DNA from: Candidatus Aminicenantota bacterium
Lineage (GTDB): Bacteria > Acidobacteriota > Aminicenantia > Aminicenantales > Aminicenantaceae
NCBI GenBank assembly: GCA_016926925.1
Contig: JAFGNQ010000088.1
Coordinates: 1 to 31,640, forward strand
Length of the DNA: 31,640 nt
Direction: 5' to 3'
Position 1 is the first letter of the stretch. Every line of letters starts with the position of its first letter. Under the pieces are notes generated by a model. It worked only from the letters and a program-made list of their open reading frames with translations. It was not told the DNA's origin and did not search any database. The position numbers and the translations under genes are program-made. This document shows positions 1 to 8,299 of the stretch, piece by piece.

Positions 1-6
1 AAGCTA

Positions 7-82
7 GTGCGAGTCACAGTTCGTTTGAGTCGCATGGTGGTTGGTGGGAGGGTCTTCAACGAAAACGAACTGTGACGAGCAC
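7..82. repeat. Long inverted repeat with G-rich loop
   Basis: The two arms (7-30 and 59-82) are inverted copies. Positions 13-26 pair perfectly with 63-76 (14 bp). Outside this core, a GA/GA mismatch is followed by 4 more pairs (7-10 with 79-82); inside it, another GA/GA mismatch is followed by 2 pairs. The loop (31-58) holds five short G runs at 36-37, 39-40, 43-44, 46-48 and 50-52, enough for a two-tier G-quadruplex. There is no T tract after the right arm, so it is not a classic terminator. The gene to its left is outside the window, so its context is unknown. It could be a transcribed hairpin, a dispersed intergenic repeat or a protein-binding site. Confidence 0.7.
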
Positions 83-195
83 CGATCGTCGCGAAAACGG
101 GATTGCCTATCGCCGGACAAAAAAGCTTGCAAAGATTTGTGTTTGCCGCTAATTTATGAAGCTCTGAGAGAAGGATTTCAGGAAGAACGATTCCC

Positions 196-1116
196 ATGAT
201 TTTAGACCGAAGAGAGCGGATTATCGGCACATGGTACGCAATAGCGGCCTTTCTTTCCTGGGGGGTGCTTCCCGTCTATTGGAAAGCGCTGCAACAGGTT
301 CCAGCAACTGAAATTCTTCCTTACCGCATCATCGGGTCATTCCTCTTTCTGGCGCTCTTCAATCGAGTGAAAAAACGATGGCCTGCGGTGCGAAAATCTT
401 ATTCATCGCAGAGCAACAGGCTCTCGAGCCTGATCAGTGCCGTGTTTATCGGATTCAACTGGTTTGTTTTCATCTGGGCAGTCAACGCCGGCCACATCGT
501 CGAGATCAGCATGGGATATTACATCAACCCGCTTTTAAGCGTATTTTTAGGTATCCTTTTCCTGAAAGAACGCTTGAACTTTTGGCAGACGGTCGCCCTT
601 TTTCTGGCTACATTCGGCGTGTTGTTCATGACCGTCCAGCACGGCCGTGTCCCTTGGATTGCCCTCTCATTGGCGCTGTCTTTTGGAATCTATGGGTTGC
701 TCAGAAAAACCGCTCAGGTGGGATCGGTTACCGGGCTGACTGCCGAGACGGCTGTCCTATCGCCGTTTGCACTCGTCTTTCTGATCGTTCTCTGGACGCA
801 GGGAGGCAGCTCCCTTGGGAAGGCCTCGATTCCTGTTCATCTGCTTCTTTTCGGAGCCGGCATTGCAACGGCCGTTCCTCTGGTCTGGTTTGCGCGCGGT
901 GCGAGAAGAATCCCACTGTCCACGGTGGGGTTTATTCAGTATTTGGCTCCCACCCTTCATCTACTGCTGGGGGTCTTTCTTTACAGAGAGCCTTTCACGT
1001 CGACGCATGCGGTCAGTTTCATTCTGATTTGGATCGCGCTTTTAATATACTCCGTTTCGAAAACGAGATTCCTGCAGAGCCTCCATCCCGGAGGACTTAA
1101 AAAAATGTCGGATTAG
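196..1116 (+). CDS. rarD: RarD-type EamA-family transporter
   Basis: Inner-membrane carrier of the drug/metabolite transporter superfamily. The 306 residues hold about ten hydrophobic segments in two EamA halves, the usual size for RarD. The opening, with a Trp-Gly-hydrophobic-Pro stretch near residue 22 (FLSWGVLPVYWK) and PYRIIGS near residue 42, matches RarD proteins, which usually read W.G..P.YWK and HR..WS. The substrate of RarD is not established; the name comes from chloramphenicol sensitivity in E. coli. The ATG at 196 has a GGAAG about 10 bases upstream. It stands alone: the next gene begins 221 bases on with its own putative promoter. RarD is sure at family level, less so as an ortholog. 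Confidence 0.85.
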   Translation: MILDRRERIIGTWYAIAAFLSWGVLPVYWKALQQVPATEILPYRIIGSFLFLALFNRVKKRWPAVRKSYSSQSNRLSSLISAVFIGFNWFVFIWAVNAGHIVEISMGYYINPLLSVFLGILFLKERLNFWQTVALFLATFGVLFMTVQHGRVPWIALSLALSFGIYGLLRKTAQVGSVTGLTAETAVLSPFALVFLIVLWTQGGSSLGKASIPVHLLLFGAGIATAVPLVWFARGARRIPLSTVGFIQYLAPTLHLLLGVFLYREPFTSTHAVSFILIWIALLIYSVSKTRFLQSLHPGGLKKMSD

Positions 1117-1337
1117 CTGCCTTCTTTAGAACACGGAGAGGTGCCGGCCCTAACCCGGAAACCCGGAGCAGCAACCATTCAATAAGGAGCAGATCTTTTC
1201 AGTCTCTTTCTCCAGGCGCACGGCCAGAGAGTATGAAAAACAATTTCATATTGTGTCCATGCCCATTTCTTATTACAATGGGATAGGGATATATTCGCGG
1301 GGATATTCCGTTTCAATCCCTTATAGGAGATCAAGAG
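1117..1337. other. Intergenic region rarD-sppA
   Basis: About 220 bases with no credible gene. I see a weak promoter candidate (1251-1279), a small inverted repeat CCCATT/AATGGG (1262-1267 and 1277-1282) overlapping its -10 box, and the sppA ribosome binding site AGGAG. No T-tracted terminator follows rarD. Confidence 0.5.
1251..1279 (+). promoter_or_regulatory. Weak sigma70-like promoter for sppA
   Basis: TTGTGT and TACAAT are separated by 17 bases. The -10 box matches 5 of 6 consensus positions but the -35 box only 3 of 6. It lies about 60 bases upstream of the sppA start. A small inverted repeat covers the -10 box and could be an operator. Confidence 0.3.
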
Positions 1338-3074
1338 ATGAAAGCTTTTCTCAGATCTTTTTTTGCGTCTTTGCTGGCTTTTTTAGTCGTGATAGGAACC
1401 TTTGTATCGATCGCAGGATTTTTTGTCTTGCAGTCGGGCAAAAAAGCCAAGATAGCCGAGCGATCCTATCTTGTTATCGACATTTACGGCAAAGTTTTGG
1501 AGTTCGATCCGGCTCCGGATTTTTTGAGTAAGGTTATGGGCGGAGACCCGTTGACGCTTCAGTCTATTCTCAGCTCTTTGGAGATGGCCAAGGTGGACGA
1601 TCGCATCGACGGCGTCATATTCAAACTGTCATCGAGTAACACTGCAGGAGCGGCCATGCTCCAGGAAATCCGAAAGGCCGTCAGGGGCATCCGGGAATCC
1701 GGCAAGAAGGTCTATGCCTATGCCGACTCCATCGATAGAAAAACTTATTCACTGGCTGCCTGCTGTGACTCGATTTTTATGCCGCCAACAGGCAACTTCA
1801 CGTTCCTCGGCTTCGCTGTGGTAACGGAGCACATCAAGGGCACTCTCGAAAAGCTGGGAATAAAACCGGAAATTCACAGGATTAAAGATTACAAGAGCGC
1901 GGCGGAGATGGTGACGCGGAGCGAGATGTCGCCCGAGGCCAGGGAGAACAGGGAGTGGCTTCTGGAGGAACAGTGGGACATGTTCACCCGGGCTCTAGGG
2001 GAAGATCGAGGGCTGTCCGAAGAAAAGATCCTGGAGTTGATGCACCATGCCGTCTTTACAGCCGAGGAAGCCCGGAATGGCGGGCTTGTCGATAGGCTCC
2101 TCTATTGGGATGATCTGGAGGCTTCGCTGAAGCCGGAGGAGGATTCGGCTTTGAGGGTCGTTTCTTTGGGACGTTACAGCCAGGAGGATCCCCGAAAGCT
2201 GGGGCTTGGCGGCAGGGAAAAAATTGCCGTAGTCCACGCTCAGGGCACTATCGGAGGAAGAGAAAGCGGTGTCAACCCCTTGTTGGGCTTGATGATGGGG
2301 CATGAGTCTGTTGTCGCTGAACTGCGGCGGGCAAGAAAGGATAACCGGGTGGCTGCCGTCGTTTTCCGCGTGGACAGCAGAGGCGGTGAGGCTCTGGCCA
2401 GCGATCTCATCGGTCATGAGGTGGAGATAACGGCCAAGACGAAACCCGTCGTGGTCTCCATGGTGGACGTGGCCGCTTCCGGAGGCTATCACATATCCTA
2501 CAGGGCGAGCAAAATCGTCGCCGATCCTTTGACACTGACGGGTTCCATCGGCTCGATAAGCGGAAAACCCAACATGAGGGGATTCTATGATAAAATCGGA
2601 GTGACTCTTGATTTTGTCACCAAGGGCCCCATGGCGCTCATGTATTCCGATTACCTCAGTTTCACGTCCGAAGAAAGAGAGCGCTTCGAAAAAAATCACT
2701 GGGACGGGTTCAACTCCTGGCTGCGGGATATTGCAGATCACAGGAGCATGACGTTTGCGGAGGCGGAAAAGCTCGCACATGGCCGTATCTGGACCGGACG
2801 GCAGGCAAAGGCAAACGGATTGGTGGATGAGTTGGGAGGCCTTGACAAGGCCGTGGCCGTTGCCAAAGAGCTGGCCGGTATACCCTCAGAAGAAAGAGTC
2901 GCGCTCGTTCACTATCCCAGAAAAAAAGGATTGTTGAGCCTGCTTTTCGGAGGCGGCAGCGATGTTTTTTTCAAACGGGCGCTTTACCGGTTCGTTCAGG
3001 ACGAAGTGACCGCTACCCGTAAACTGCTTGAAGAGAAGTCTTTTTACATTATGGACCCCGCTTATTTTGAATAA
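1338..3074 (+). CDS. sppA: Signal peptide peptidase SppA, long (67K) type
   Basis: Membrane-bound serine/lysine protease that degrades signal peptides left after secretion. The 578 residues are close to the 618 of E. coli SppA and form the double-domain long type. A single membrane segment lies at about residues 8-32. The general-base lysine is K186 in DYKSAAE, matching the YKSA motif of the E. coli enzyme, and the nucleophile is S381 in VAASGGY. Both catalytic residues are therefore present, one in each half as expected. The ATG has AGGAG seven bases upstream. A GNAT acetyltransferase follows after 12 bases, so the two are probably co-transcribed. Confidence 0.93.
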   Translation: MKAFLRSFFASLLAFLVVIGTFVSIAGFFVLQSGKKAKIAERSYLVIDIYGKVLEFDPAPDFLSKVMGGDPLTLQSILSSLEMAKVDDRIDGVIFKLSSSNTAGAAMLQEIRKAVRGIRESGKKVYAYADSIDRKTYSLAACCDSIFMPPTGNFTFLGFAVVTEHIKGTLEKLGIKPEIHRIKDYKSAAEMVTRSEMSPEARENREWLLEEQWDMFTRALGEDRGLSEEKILELMHHAVFTAEEARNGGLVDRLLYWDDLEASLKPEEDSALRVVSLGRYSQEDPRKLGLGGREKIAVVHAQGTIGGRESGVNPLLGLMMGHESVVAELRRARKDNRVAAVVFRVDSRGGEALASDLIGHEVEITAKTKPVVVSMVDVAASGGYHISYRASKIVADPLTLTGSIGSISGKPNMRGFYDKIGVTLDFVTKGPMALMYSDYLSFTSEERERFEKNHWDGFNSWLRDIADHRSMTFAEAEKLAHGRIWTGRQAKANGLVDELGGLDKAVAVAKELAGIPSEERVALVHYPRKKGLLSLLFGGGSDVFFKRALYRFVQDEVTATRKLLEEKSFYIMDPAYFE

Positions 3075-3086
3075 AGGAGAAAAAAA

Positions 3087-3671
3087 ATGAAGAAAACAGA
3101 AACTCTTAAAGACGGCACCCAGGTTGTCGTTCGTTCACTCACGCTCAAAGATTTGGATAAGATTATGGAATTCTACCGGTCTATTCCCGATAAAGATCGA
3201 AGGTACCTCAGAGTGGATGTCTTGAATAAGGATGTCGTCAAACATAGGATCGATCTCACTAAAGAAGGTCAGATTGTCCGGTTGGTCGCTCTCCATGAAG
3301 ACGAGATCATTGCCGACGGCACTCTCGAATTTTCAGTGGAGGAGTGGAAAAAGCATCAGGCTGAATTGCGGGTCAATGTGGCCAAGCCCTTTAAGCACAA
3401 AGGCCTGGGGACCATCATGCTGAGGGAGCTCTACTCTCTCGCCGCAGCCAACAAAGTGGAGAAGGTTGTCGTCCGGTTCATGAGGCCGCAAGCAGCAGCA
3501 CGGAATATCTGCAGAAAACTCGGATTTCATGAGGAGATCATCATCCCCGATTATGTGAGGGATCAAAAAGGCAAAACCCACGATATGGTGATCATGACGG
3601 CTGACATGACCAATTTCTGGAAAGAGCTCGAGCATTTCTATACGGATTCCGATTGGAGACGCCATCGATAG
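3087..3671 (+). CDS. GNAT-family N-acetyltransferase
   Basis: A 194-residue acetyl-CoA-dependent transferase. The acetyl-CoA loop is seen at about residues 103-111 (KHKGLGTIM), a version of the R/Q-x-x-G-x-G/A motif, followed by the ARNICRKLGF pattern (about residues 138-147) that ends most GNAT domains. The substrate cannot be read from the sequence. It starts 12 bases after sppA with a strong AGGAG, so it is probably made with the peptidase; whether it modifies a protein or a small amine is open. The last 25 residues (DMTNFWKELEHF and onward) are a charged tail outside the core fold. Confidence 0.85.
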   Translation: MKKTETLKDGTQVVVRSLTLKDLDKIMEFYRSIPDKDRRYLRVDVLNKDVVKHRIDLTKEGQIVRLVALHEDEIIADGTLEFSVEEWKKHQAELRVNVAKPFKHKGLGTIMLRELYSLAAANKVEKVVVRFMRPQAAARNICRKLGFHEEIIIPDYVRDQKGKTHDMVIMTADMTNFWKELEHFYTDSDWRRHR

Positions 3672-3687
3672 CCGGAAGATTCCGGCT
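3670..3687. terminator. Hairpin between convergent genes
   Basis: AGCCGGA and TCCGGCT pair perfectly (7 bp) around a 4-base loop, in the 28-base gap between the GNAT stop codon and the M20 stop codon. Its site suits a two-way terminator, but neither strand carries a T tract after the stem, so a role in termination is only inferred. Confidence 0.35.
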
Positions 3688-3699
3688 CGATGGATTTCG

Positions 3700-4857
3700 T
3701 TAGCCGCAGAAACGGGCGGCTGTTTCTGCGTAAATCGCGGCGGAATCGATGACGGATTGGATATCGACCCATTCTTCATGAGAATGGGCCCCTTGTCCCT
3801 TGGGTCCGATGATGACCGTTGCCATTCCTGCTTCAGCCAGAAGGGCGGAGTCTTCCCACCACTGGTGACCGGTGTGAGACGGCTTTCTTCCCAGGATTTC
3901 AGAGGCGCAATCGGATAAAATTTTTACAATATCCGCATCGGCGGATATCTCGTATCCTTCCCTGTGCATCAACTCATTCAATGAGGCCTTGAATGCGGGC
4001 TCCTGTTTGGAAATTTTCTCGAGAATCGATTCCAGTTCCGCCTTGACACAGTCATGGCTTTCGCCCGGAAGTGTGCGTCTCTCTACCGTTATGCGGCATT
4101 TATCGGAGTAAATGAAGAGGCCCGTCCCCCCTTTGATCAAAGGGACATGCAGTGAAGCCGGGCCCGTCAGTGAATGGGTCTTCCCTTGAAGAAGGCCCTT
4201 GGCATACCGGTCGAGTGCGGAAAGAACGCTTCCCATATGCATATTGGCGTCGATGCCCTCCTGGTAGAGGCTGCCGTGGGTGGCGAAACCCTGGGTCTCG
4301 ATTTCGAATACAGAGAATCCTCGATGAGCCAGCCCAATATCCAGGTCCGACGGTTCTGTGACGACGGCTGCGTCCGTCTTGTAGGTGCGTGCCACGGCTT
4401 CTGTGCCGATACTTCCGTGTTCTTCGTCGGCTACTGCGGCGAAGATCAGATCCCCCCTGAGAGGTATTCTGCTGTCGGTGAGGGCTTTGAAAGCGGTGAT
4501 CATGGCAGCCAGGCTGCCTTTCATGTCTTGGGCCCCTCTTCCGAAGAGCTTACCGTCCCGAATTTCGGGAGCAAACGGAGCGACCATTCCTTCGACGCCC
4601 ACGGTGTCCATGTGGCCGTTAAACATCAAACTCCGACCTTGCCCGCTTCCCTTGAGGACAGCCACCACATTACATCGCTTTGGCTTTAGATTATGGATTC
4701 GAGGTTCCAAACCGCATCTTTTCAATTCTTCTGAGATGTACTCGGCGATTTGAACTTCACCGGGCCCGTCTGGGACAAGCTCAGGGTTTATGGAGTTTAT
4801 GCGGACAAGCTTTTTAAGCGTTTCAACCAGATAATCTCGGTCGATCGATATGGTCAT
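3700..4857 (-). CDS. M20-family metallopeptidase (ArgE/DapE/CPG2-like)
   Basis: A cytoplasmic two-zinc hydrolase of 385 residues that would cleave an N-acyl or peptide bond. All family landmarks are present: H82 and D84 in FNGHMDTV, bridging D111 in GRGAQDMKGS, the catalytic pair E145-E146 in ADEEHGS, E168 in VTEPSD and the last ligand H358 in GAHSHEE. Acetylornithine deacetylase, succinyl-diaminopimelate desuccinylase and carboxypeptidase G2 share this layout, so the substrate is not settled. The ATG at 4857 has AGGAG upstream. It is divergent from a DAACS symporter, with paired promoters in between, which suggests that the carrier brings in its substrate or product. No signal peptide is seen. 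Confidence 0.9.
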   Translation of the reverse strand: MTISIDRDYLVETLKKLVRINSINPELVPDGPGEVQIAEYISEELKRCGLEPRIHNLKPKRCNVVAVLKGSGQGRSLMFNGHMDTVGVEGMVAPFAPEIRDGKLFGRGAQDMKGSLAAMITAFKALTDSRIPLRGDLIFAAVADEEHGSIGTEAVARTYKTDAAVVTEPSDLDIGLAHRGFSVFEIETQGFATHGSLYQEGIDANMHMGSVLSALDRYAKGLLQGKTHSLTGPASLHVPLIKGGTGLFIYSDKCRITVERRTLPGESHDCVKAELESILEKISKQEPAFKASLNELMHREGYEISADADIVKILSDCASEILGRKPSHTGHQWWEDSALLAEAGMATVIIGPKGQGAHSHEEWVDIQSVIDSAAIYAETAARFCG

Positions 4858-4887
4858 GCAGGTCTCCTGATTGGGTTTGGTCCTACA

Positions 4888-4915
4888 ATTCTAATGCAAG
4901 ACCTCGTTTTTTCAA
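4888..4915 (-). promoter_or_regulatory. Sigma70-like promoter for the M20 gene
   Basis: Read on the minus strand, TTGAAA (plus 4910-4915) and TAGAAT (plus 4888-4893) are 16 bases apart, each matching 5 of 6 consensus positions. The gene start lies about 30 bases downstream. Confidence 0.45.
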
Positions 4916-4990
4916 AACGCTTTGTATCTCTTGACGGCCTTGAAACCCTCTCAAGCGATTTGAATTGTGATGAATTTTCCGTTTTTTGGC

Positions 4991-5019
4991 TTGCAAAGTT
5001 TGAATTTATTCTCTATAAA
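4991..5019 (+). promoter_or_regulatory. Sigma70-like promoter for the DAACS symporter
   Basis: TTGCAA and TATAAA with a 17-base spacer, 4/6 and 5/6 matches. It sits about 30 bases upstream of the ATG at 5050, which supports that start over an in-frame ATG 300 bases earlier. Confidence 0.55.
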
Positions 5020-5049
5020 TCAAAACAATTGCACAAGGACACCAGGGAA

Positions 5050-6231
5050 ATGAAACAAACAAAATTGATCTTTCGACTCCTTGCAGCGATTGTTTTGGGT
5101 GTGGCTGTCGGAAATTTGTCCGCCGTCTGGAATCTGGGATGGACCATGCAAATCATGGTTTTCGGGGAATCGCTGTTGAAGGATGTTATCCAATTTTTCC
5201 TCCCTCTGATTATGATCACCTTTCTCTCCGTCGGCATCGCGGAATTGGGGAGAAGAGCCGGGCGTATGCTGAAATTCACACTCGGTCTTTCCTATGTCTA
5301 CACAGTCGTTGCCAGTGCTTTGGGCGCCGTTGTGATCATTGCCTTCTTTGAGATTTTCCCTTCGATTACGCACATTGTATTCCGCTCCGTCCAGCCCCGC
5401 ACCCTGCCTCCCAACTTCGTCCAGCTCCGAATCCCCTTTCCTTTTTCCGAGTCGTTGATTACATCGATGGTCTTGGGATTCGTCCTCGGAATAGGACTGA
5501 CCTGGACAAGGGGAGAAACTCTGATGAAAATCCTCCGCGAAGGCAGGGATATAGCGGATCAGATGATCCGGCGGGTGATCATCCCGATCATTCCTTTTTA
5601 CATCGGCTGCGTGTTTTCGTTGATCGCCTTTCGCGGGGATATCGTCCCCAAGCTCCGGGTCTTTGGATACATGCTCTTGGTCATCGTCATTTTGCAGTGG
5701 ATCTGGCTGCTCTTTCAGTACGGGATAGCCGGCGCGTACACAGGGAAAAATCCTTTCCTCGTCATAAGGACGATGTTTCCCGCTTACCTTACGGCCTTTG
5801 GGACGACATCGAGCGCCGTCGCCATGCCCGTTTCGCTCGAGAGAGGGAAATCCATACCCTTCATGAGGGAGGACATCGCAAATTTCGTTTTTCCCCTTTG
5901 CTCCCAGACGCACATGTCAGGCTCGGGACTGACAATGACGATCATCGCCCTCACTGTGTCACTGATTACGGCCCAATCCCTTCCCGACACGATCGTTCTG
6001 GCCCTGTTTATTCTCGTGCTGAGCGTCGTCGAGGTGGGTGCTGTCGGGGTTCCCGGGGGATCCGTCATGGCAGCCTGGCCAGTGTTGACAGGCATTCTGG
6101 GTTTCGGAGAGGAAGCCTTAGGCCTCATGTTCGCGTTATTTCTGCTCCAGGACTCCTTCGGGACGGCCACCAATATCATCGGAGATGCCTCCATCGCCAT
6201 GATCGTCAACAAAAAATTTGGAACTCCGTGA
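5050..6231 (+). CDS. DAACS-family (dicarboxylate/amino acid:cation) symporter, divergent
   Basis: A membrane carrier of 393 residues with the glutamate-transporter fold. The HP1 serine stretch (GTTSSAVAMP, 251-260) and the HP2 tip (GVPGG, about 333-337) are clear. TM8 reads DSFGTATNIIGD: it keeps the counterparts of GltPh D394, T398, N401 and D405, but the substrate-binding arginine R397 is Gly371. In TM7 the NMDGT sodium motif is HMSGS (288-292), losing N310 and D312. Classical acidic substrates are therefore doubtful, and ion coupling may differ. I chose the ATG at 5050: the frame is open further upstream, but that stretch is not membrane-like and overlaps the divergent M20 gene. It ends 18 bases before the convergent oxidoreductase. 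Confidence 0.85.
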   Translation: MKQTKLIFRLLAAIVLGVAVGNLSAVWNLGWTMQIMVFGESLLKDVIQFFLPLIMITFLSVGIAELGRRAGRMLKFTLGLSYVYTVVASALGAVVIIAFFEIFPSITHIVFRSVQPRTLPPNFVQLRIPFPFSESLITSMVLGFVLGIGLTWTRGETLMKILREGRDIADQMIRRVIIPIIPFYIGCVFSLIAFRGDIVPKLRVFGYMLLVIVILQWIWLLFQYGIAGAYTGKNPFLVIRTMFPAYLTAFGTTSSAVAMPVSLERGKSIPFMREDIANFVFPLCSQTHMSGSGLTMTIIALTVSLITAQSLPDTIVLALFILVLSVVEVGAVGVPGGSVMAAWPVLTGILGFGEEALGLMFALFLLQDSFGTATNIIGDASIAMIVNKKFGTP

Positions 6232-6249
6232 TGAAATGCCCAACTGAAG

Positions 6250-7278
6250 TCAGGGAGTGAGTATGATCTTCCCGAAGAGATCGCCCCGCTCCATCAAAGC
6301 GTAGGCCTCTTTACCCTCGGATAAAGGCATGACTCTGTCGATGACCGGCTTCAACCTGCCCGACCACAACAGAGATGTGATCTCGATAAAATCCTGATGC
6401 GAGCCCATGGTACTTCCGATAAGACTGATCTGTTTTCCAAAAATGAAGCGGGTGTCAATGTTTACTTGAGGACCGCTCGTATTGCCGACGATGACAACCC
6501 TTCCACCCCGCGCGGTAATCCTCATGCTTTTGGCGAGCGTGTCCTGACCTACGTTGTCAACGACGATATCCACACCACGCCTATTCGTGAGCTTATGAAC
6601 CTCTTTAGGCCAGTCGGTTTCAGTCCTGTCCAAGACCAGATCGGCGCCTAACTCGAGAGCCCGTTGCGCCTTATCTCCGCTGCTTGCGACCACGTATACT
6701 CTGGCTCCTGCAAGTTTTGCGATCTGTAGAGCCATAGTATTGACACCTCCCCCCGCACCTACGATCAGGACTGACTCTCCGGCACGCAGCTTGGCTCGAT
6801 GGATCAACATCCGCCAAGCCGTCAGGGTTACCAGAAGGGGGGCGGCTGCGGCCGCGAAATCCATTTGCGGCGGCATGGCCGCCAGGTTTTTTGAAGGGAC
6901 CGTAATGAATTGAGCCGCACCTCCCTTGATGTTTTCCCCGAGAATGCGGTAGCCCGGACTGAGGGAATCTTGGCCGCGCCTTGTGAATTCATCCGTGACA
7001 GTGCTCAATCCCGGATCGATCACCACGGATTGTCCTATTTCCCAAGCGGATACGCCTTCGCCAAGCTCGGCGATTTCACCTGCAACATCGGCTCCGCTCC
7101 AGTGGGGCATGTCCAGCTTTAATCCCGGCCAGCCCCGCCGCACCCAAATGTCGAGGTGATTGATGGCGCAGGCGCGGACTTTTACCAGGACTTCCCCTGC
7201 ACTCAGAATAGGGTCCGGGACCTCACCGTATTGAATGACTTCCAAACCGCCGTGTTCTGAGAAATACAAAGCTTTCAT
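6250..7278 (-). CDS. Zinc-type alcohol dehydrogenase-like MDR oxidoreductase
   Basis: An NAD(P)H-dependent medium-chain reductase/dehydrogenase of 342 residues. The N-terminal GroES-like fold has CAINHLDIW (about 37-45) and GADVAGE (62-68). The Rossmann loop is VGAGGGVN. In the structural-zinc lobe the length is kept but the four cysteine positions read T93, D96, T99 and S107, in exact C-x2-C-x2-C-x7-C register, so no zinc can sit there. The catalytic site also lacks the usual GHE. It is therefore closer to quinone-oxidoreductase-like MDR proteins; the substrate is unknown. The start at 7278 has GGAG eight bases upstream; a longer frame would run into the next gene. It lies 34 bases after the nucleotidyltransferase gene on the same strand, so they may be co-transcribed. 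Confidence 0.85.
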   Translation of the reverse strand: MKALYFSEHGGLEVIQYGEVPDPILSAGEVLVKVRACAINHLDIWVRRGWPGLKLDMPHWSGADVAGEIAELGEGVSAWEIGQSVVIDPGLSTVTDEFTRRGQDSLSPGYRILGENIKGGAAQFITVPSKNLAAMPPQMDFAAAAAPLLVTLTAWRMLIHRAKLRAGESVLIVGAGGGVNTMALQIAKLAGARVYVVASSGDKAQRALELGADLVLDRTETDWPKEVHKLTNRRGVDIVVDNVGQDTLAKSMRITARGGRVVIVGNTSGPQVNIDTRFIFGKQISLIGSTMGSHQDFIEITSLLWSGRLKPVIDRVMPLSEGKEAYALMERGDLFGKIILTP

Positions 7279-7312
7279 GCCGCATCTCCAAATATTATTG
7301 AATGGAAATATC

Positions 7313-8299
7313 TCAATATTTGACGTGGAGGATATAATCCACGAGGTTGTTGTAGTTGCCCGCAAACTTTTCCACTCTGTCTTTGATCAATCTCTTCCCG
7401 AAAAATTTCAACTCGATTTCTGCAGTGTAAATGTAATTCAATACCGCCCGTGAGTGAACACTTTCCAGCGGCTCCAATGTATTGTAGAGCTCAAGGGCTT
7501 CTTTCATGAAGATTTCGACATCACACCGGGAAAGATCGATAAAGTGTTCAATCTTTGTCGAAGGATATATGAGATTTCGGGCGATAAAGGCTTTGCGGAG
7601 GATTTCCTTGGTTGCGCTGATTTCTTGCTCTGAGAAGATGCCTGTCCGTACAGTGGGGATCGGGAGGTACTTAGCCAGTTCATCAAAGACCTCCTTCTTT
7701 TTCCATTTCCCGTAGATCCAGCCGACATAGGGAATGAGTATGCCGCTTGTCAGAAAATTTAAAAGTTTCTCCTTCATTTTCGAACCGAAAAACGAATCCT
7801 GAAAACTGTCCCGATCCTTTTGTGAGTCACGCTTGAGAAAAAGATTGAGGCCGTACATGAATGATTTGAGTATGAAACCCGCTTCGTCCATATTGAAAAA
7901 ATTAATCGGTTCAACCTTGATACCGCCCTCTACCTTCCCCTCGCAGACTTTGTAGATCTCATGTTTGTTTCTCAAAATCGCTCGGCAGTATTCCAGAATA
8001 TGCTGCTGTTCTTCTTGGGGCAATCCGCGAACAATAAACAGAAGATCGATATCGTCGTCCTCCAGCGGAATGCCTCTGAGCCAGCTGCCTCTCAAGTTAA
8101 TGGAGACAAAATTGTCACCATACTCATTTTGCAGCTTCTCCCCGGCTTCGACAAGGGTGTCTTCAAGATGGATGAACAGGCCGTTTTTTCTGTAAGGATT
8201 TTCAGGGTCGAAGTAAGGGAACCGGAAATGTGTGCTCGATTGCAAATAAAATCGGAATATTTCTTCCGTCGTTATTTTTGAGAGTTTGAAATCTTTCAT
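7313..8299 (-). CDS. Pol-beta superfamily nucleotidyltransferase, function unknown
   Basis: A 328-residue protein with a nucleotidyltransferase core near residues 65-130: the GSW.RG motif (71-76), the metal-binding pair D83 and D85 in EDDDIDLL, and a likely third carboxylate, E130 in IKVEPINF. The motif order resembles archaeal CCA-adding enzymes and related nucleotidyltransferases, but I do not recognise the C-terminal 190 residues, which are rich in charged and aromatic residues and probably helical. It is too long for a minimal MNT toxin-antitoxin protein, and no HEPN partner is next to it. A possible short frame (8296-8427 or up to 8511) overlaps its start by four bases. The substrate cannot be named. 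Confidence 0.75.
   Translation of the reverse strand: MKDFKLSKITTEEIFRFYLQSSTHFRFPYFDPENPYRKNGLFIHLEDTLVEAGEKLQNEYGDNFVSINLRGSWLRGIPLEDDDIDLLFIVRGLPQEEQQHILEYCRAILRNKHEIYKVCEGKVEGGIKVEPINFFNMDEAGFILKSFMYGLNLFLKRDSQKDRDSFQDSFFGSKMKEKLLNFLTSGILIPYVGWIYGKWKKKEVFDELAKYLPIPTVRTGIFSEQEISATKEILRKAFIARNLIYPSTKIEHFIDLSRCDVEIFMKEALELYNTLEPLESVHSRAVLNYIYTAEIELKFFGKRLIKDRVEKFAGNYNNLVDYILHVKY

Noticed and set aside
378..1100. A 240-codon frame inside rarD in another plus frame
   Set aside because: Cys- and Arg-rich translation without family features; rarD explains the region.
1131..1230. Repeated CCGG-rich stretch after rarD considered as a riboswitch or terminator
   Set aside because: No known aptamer consensus and no stem with a T tract.
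5020..5913. A 297-codon minus-strand frame opposite the DAACS gene
   Set aside because: Its translation is the hydrophilic mirror of a membrane protein, a common artefact.
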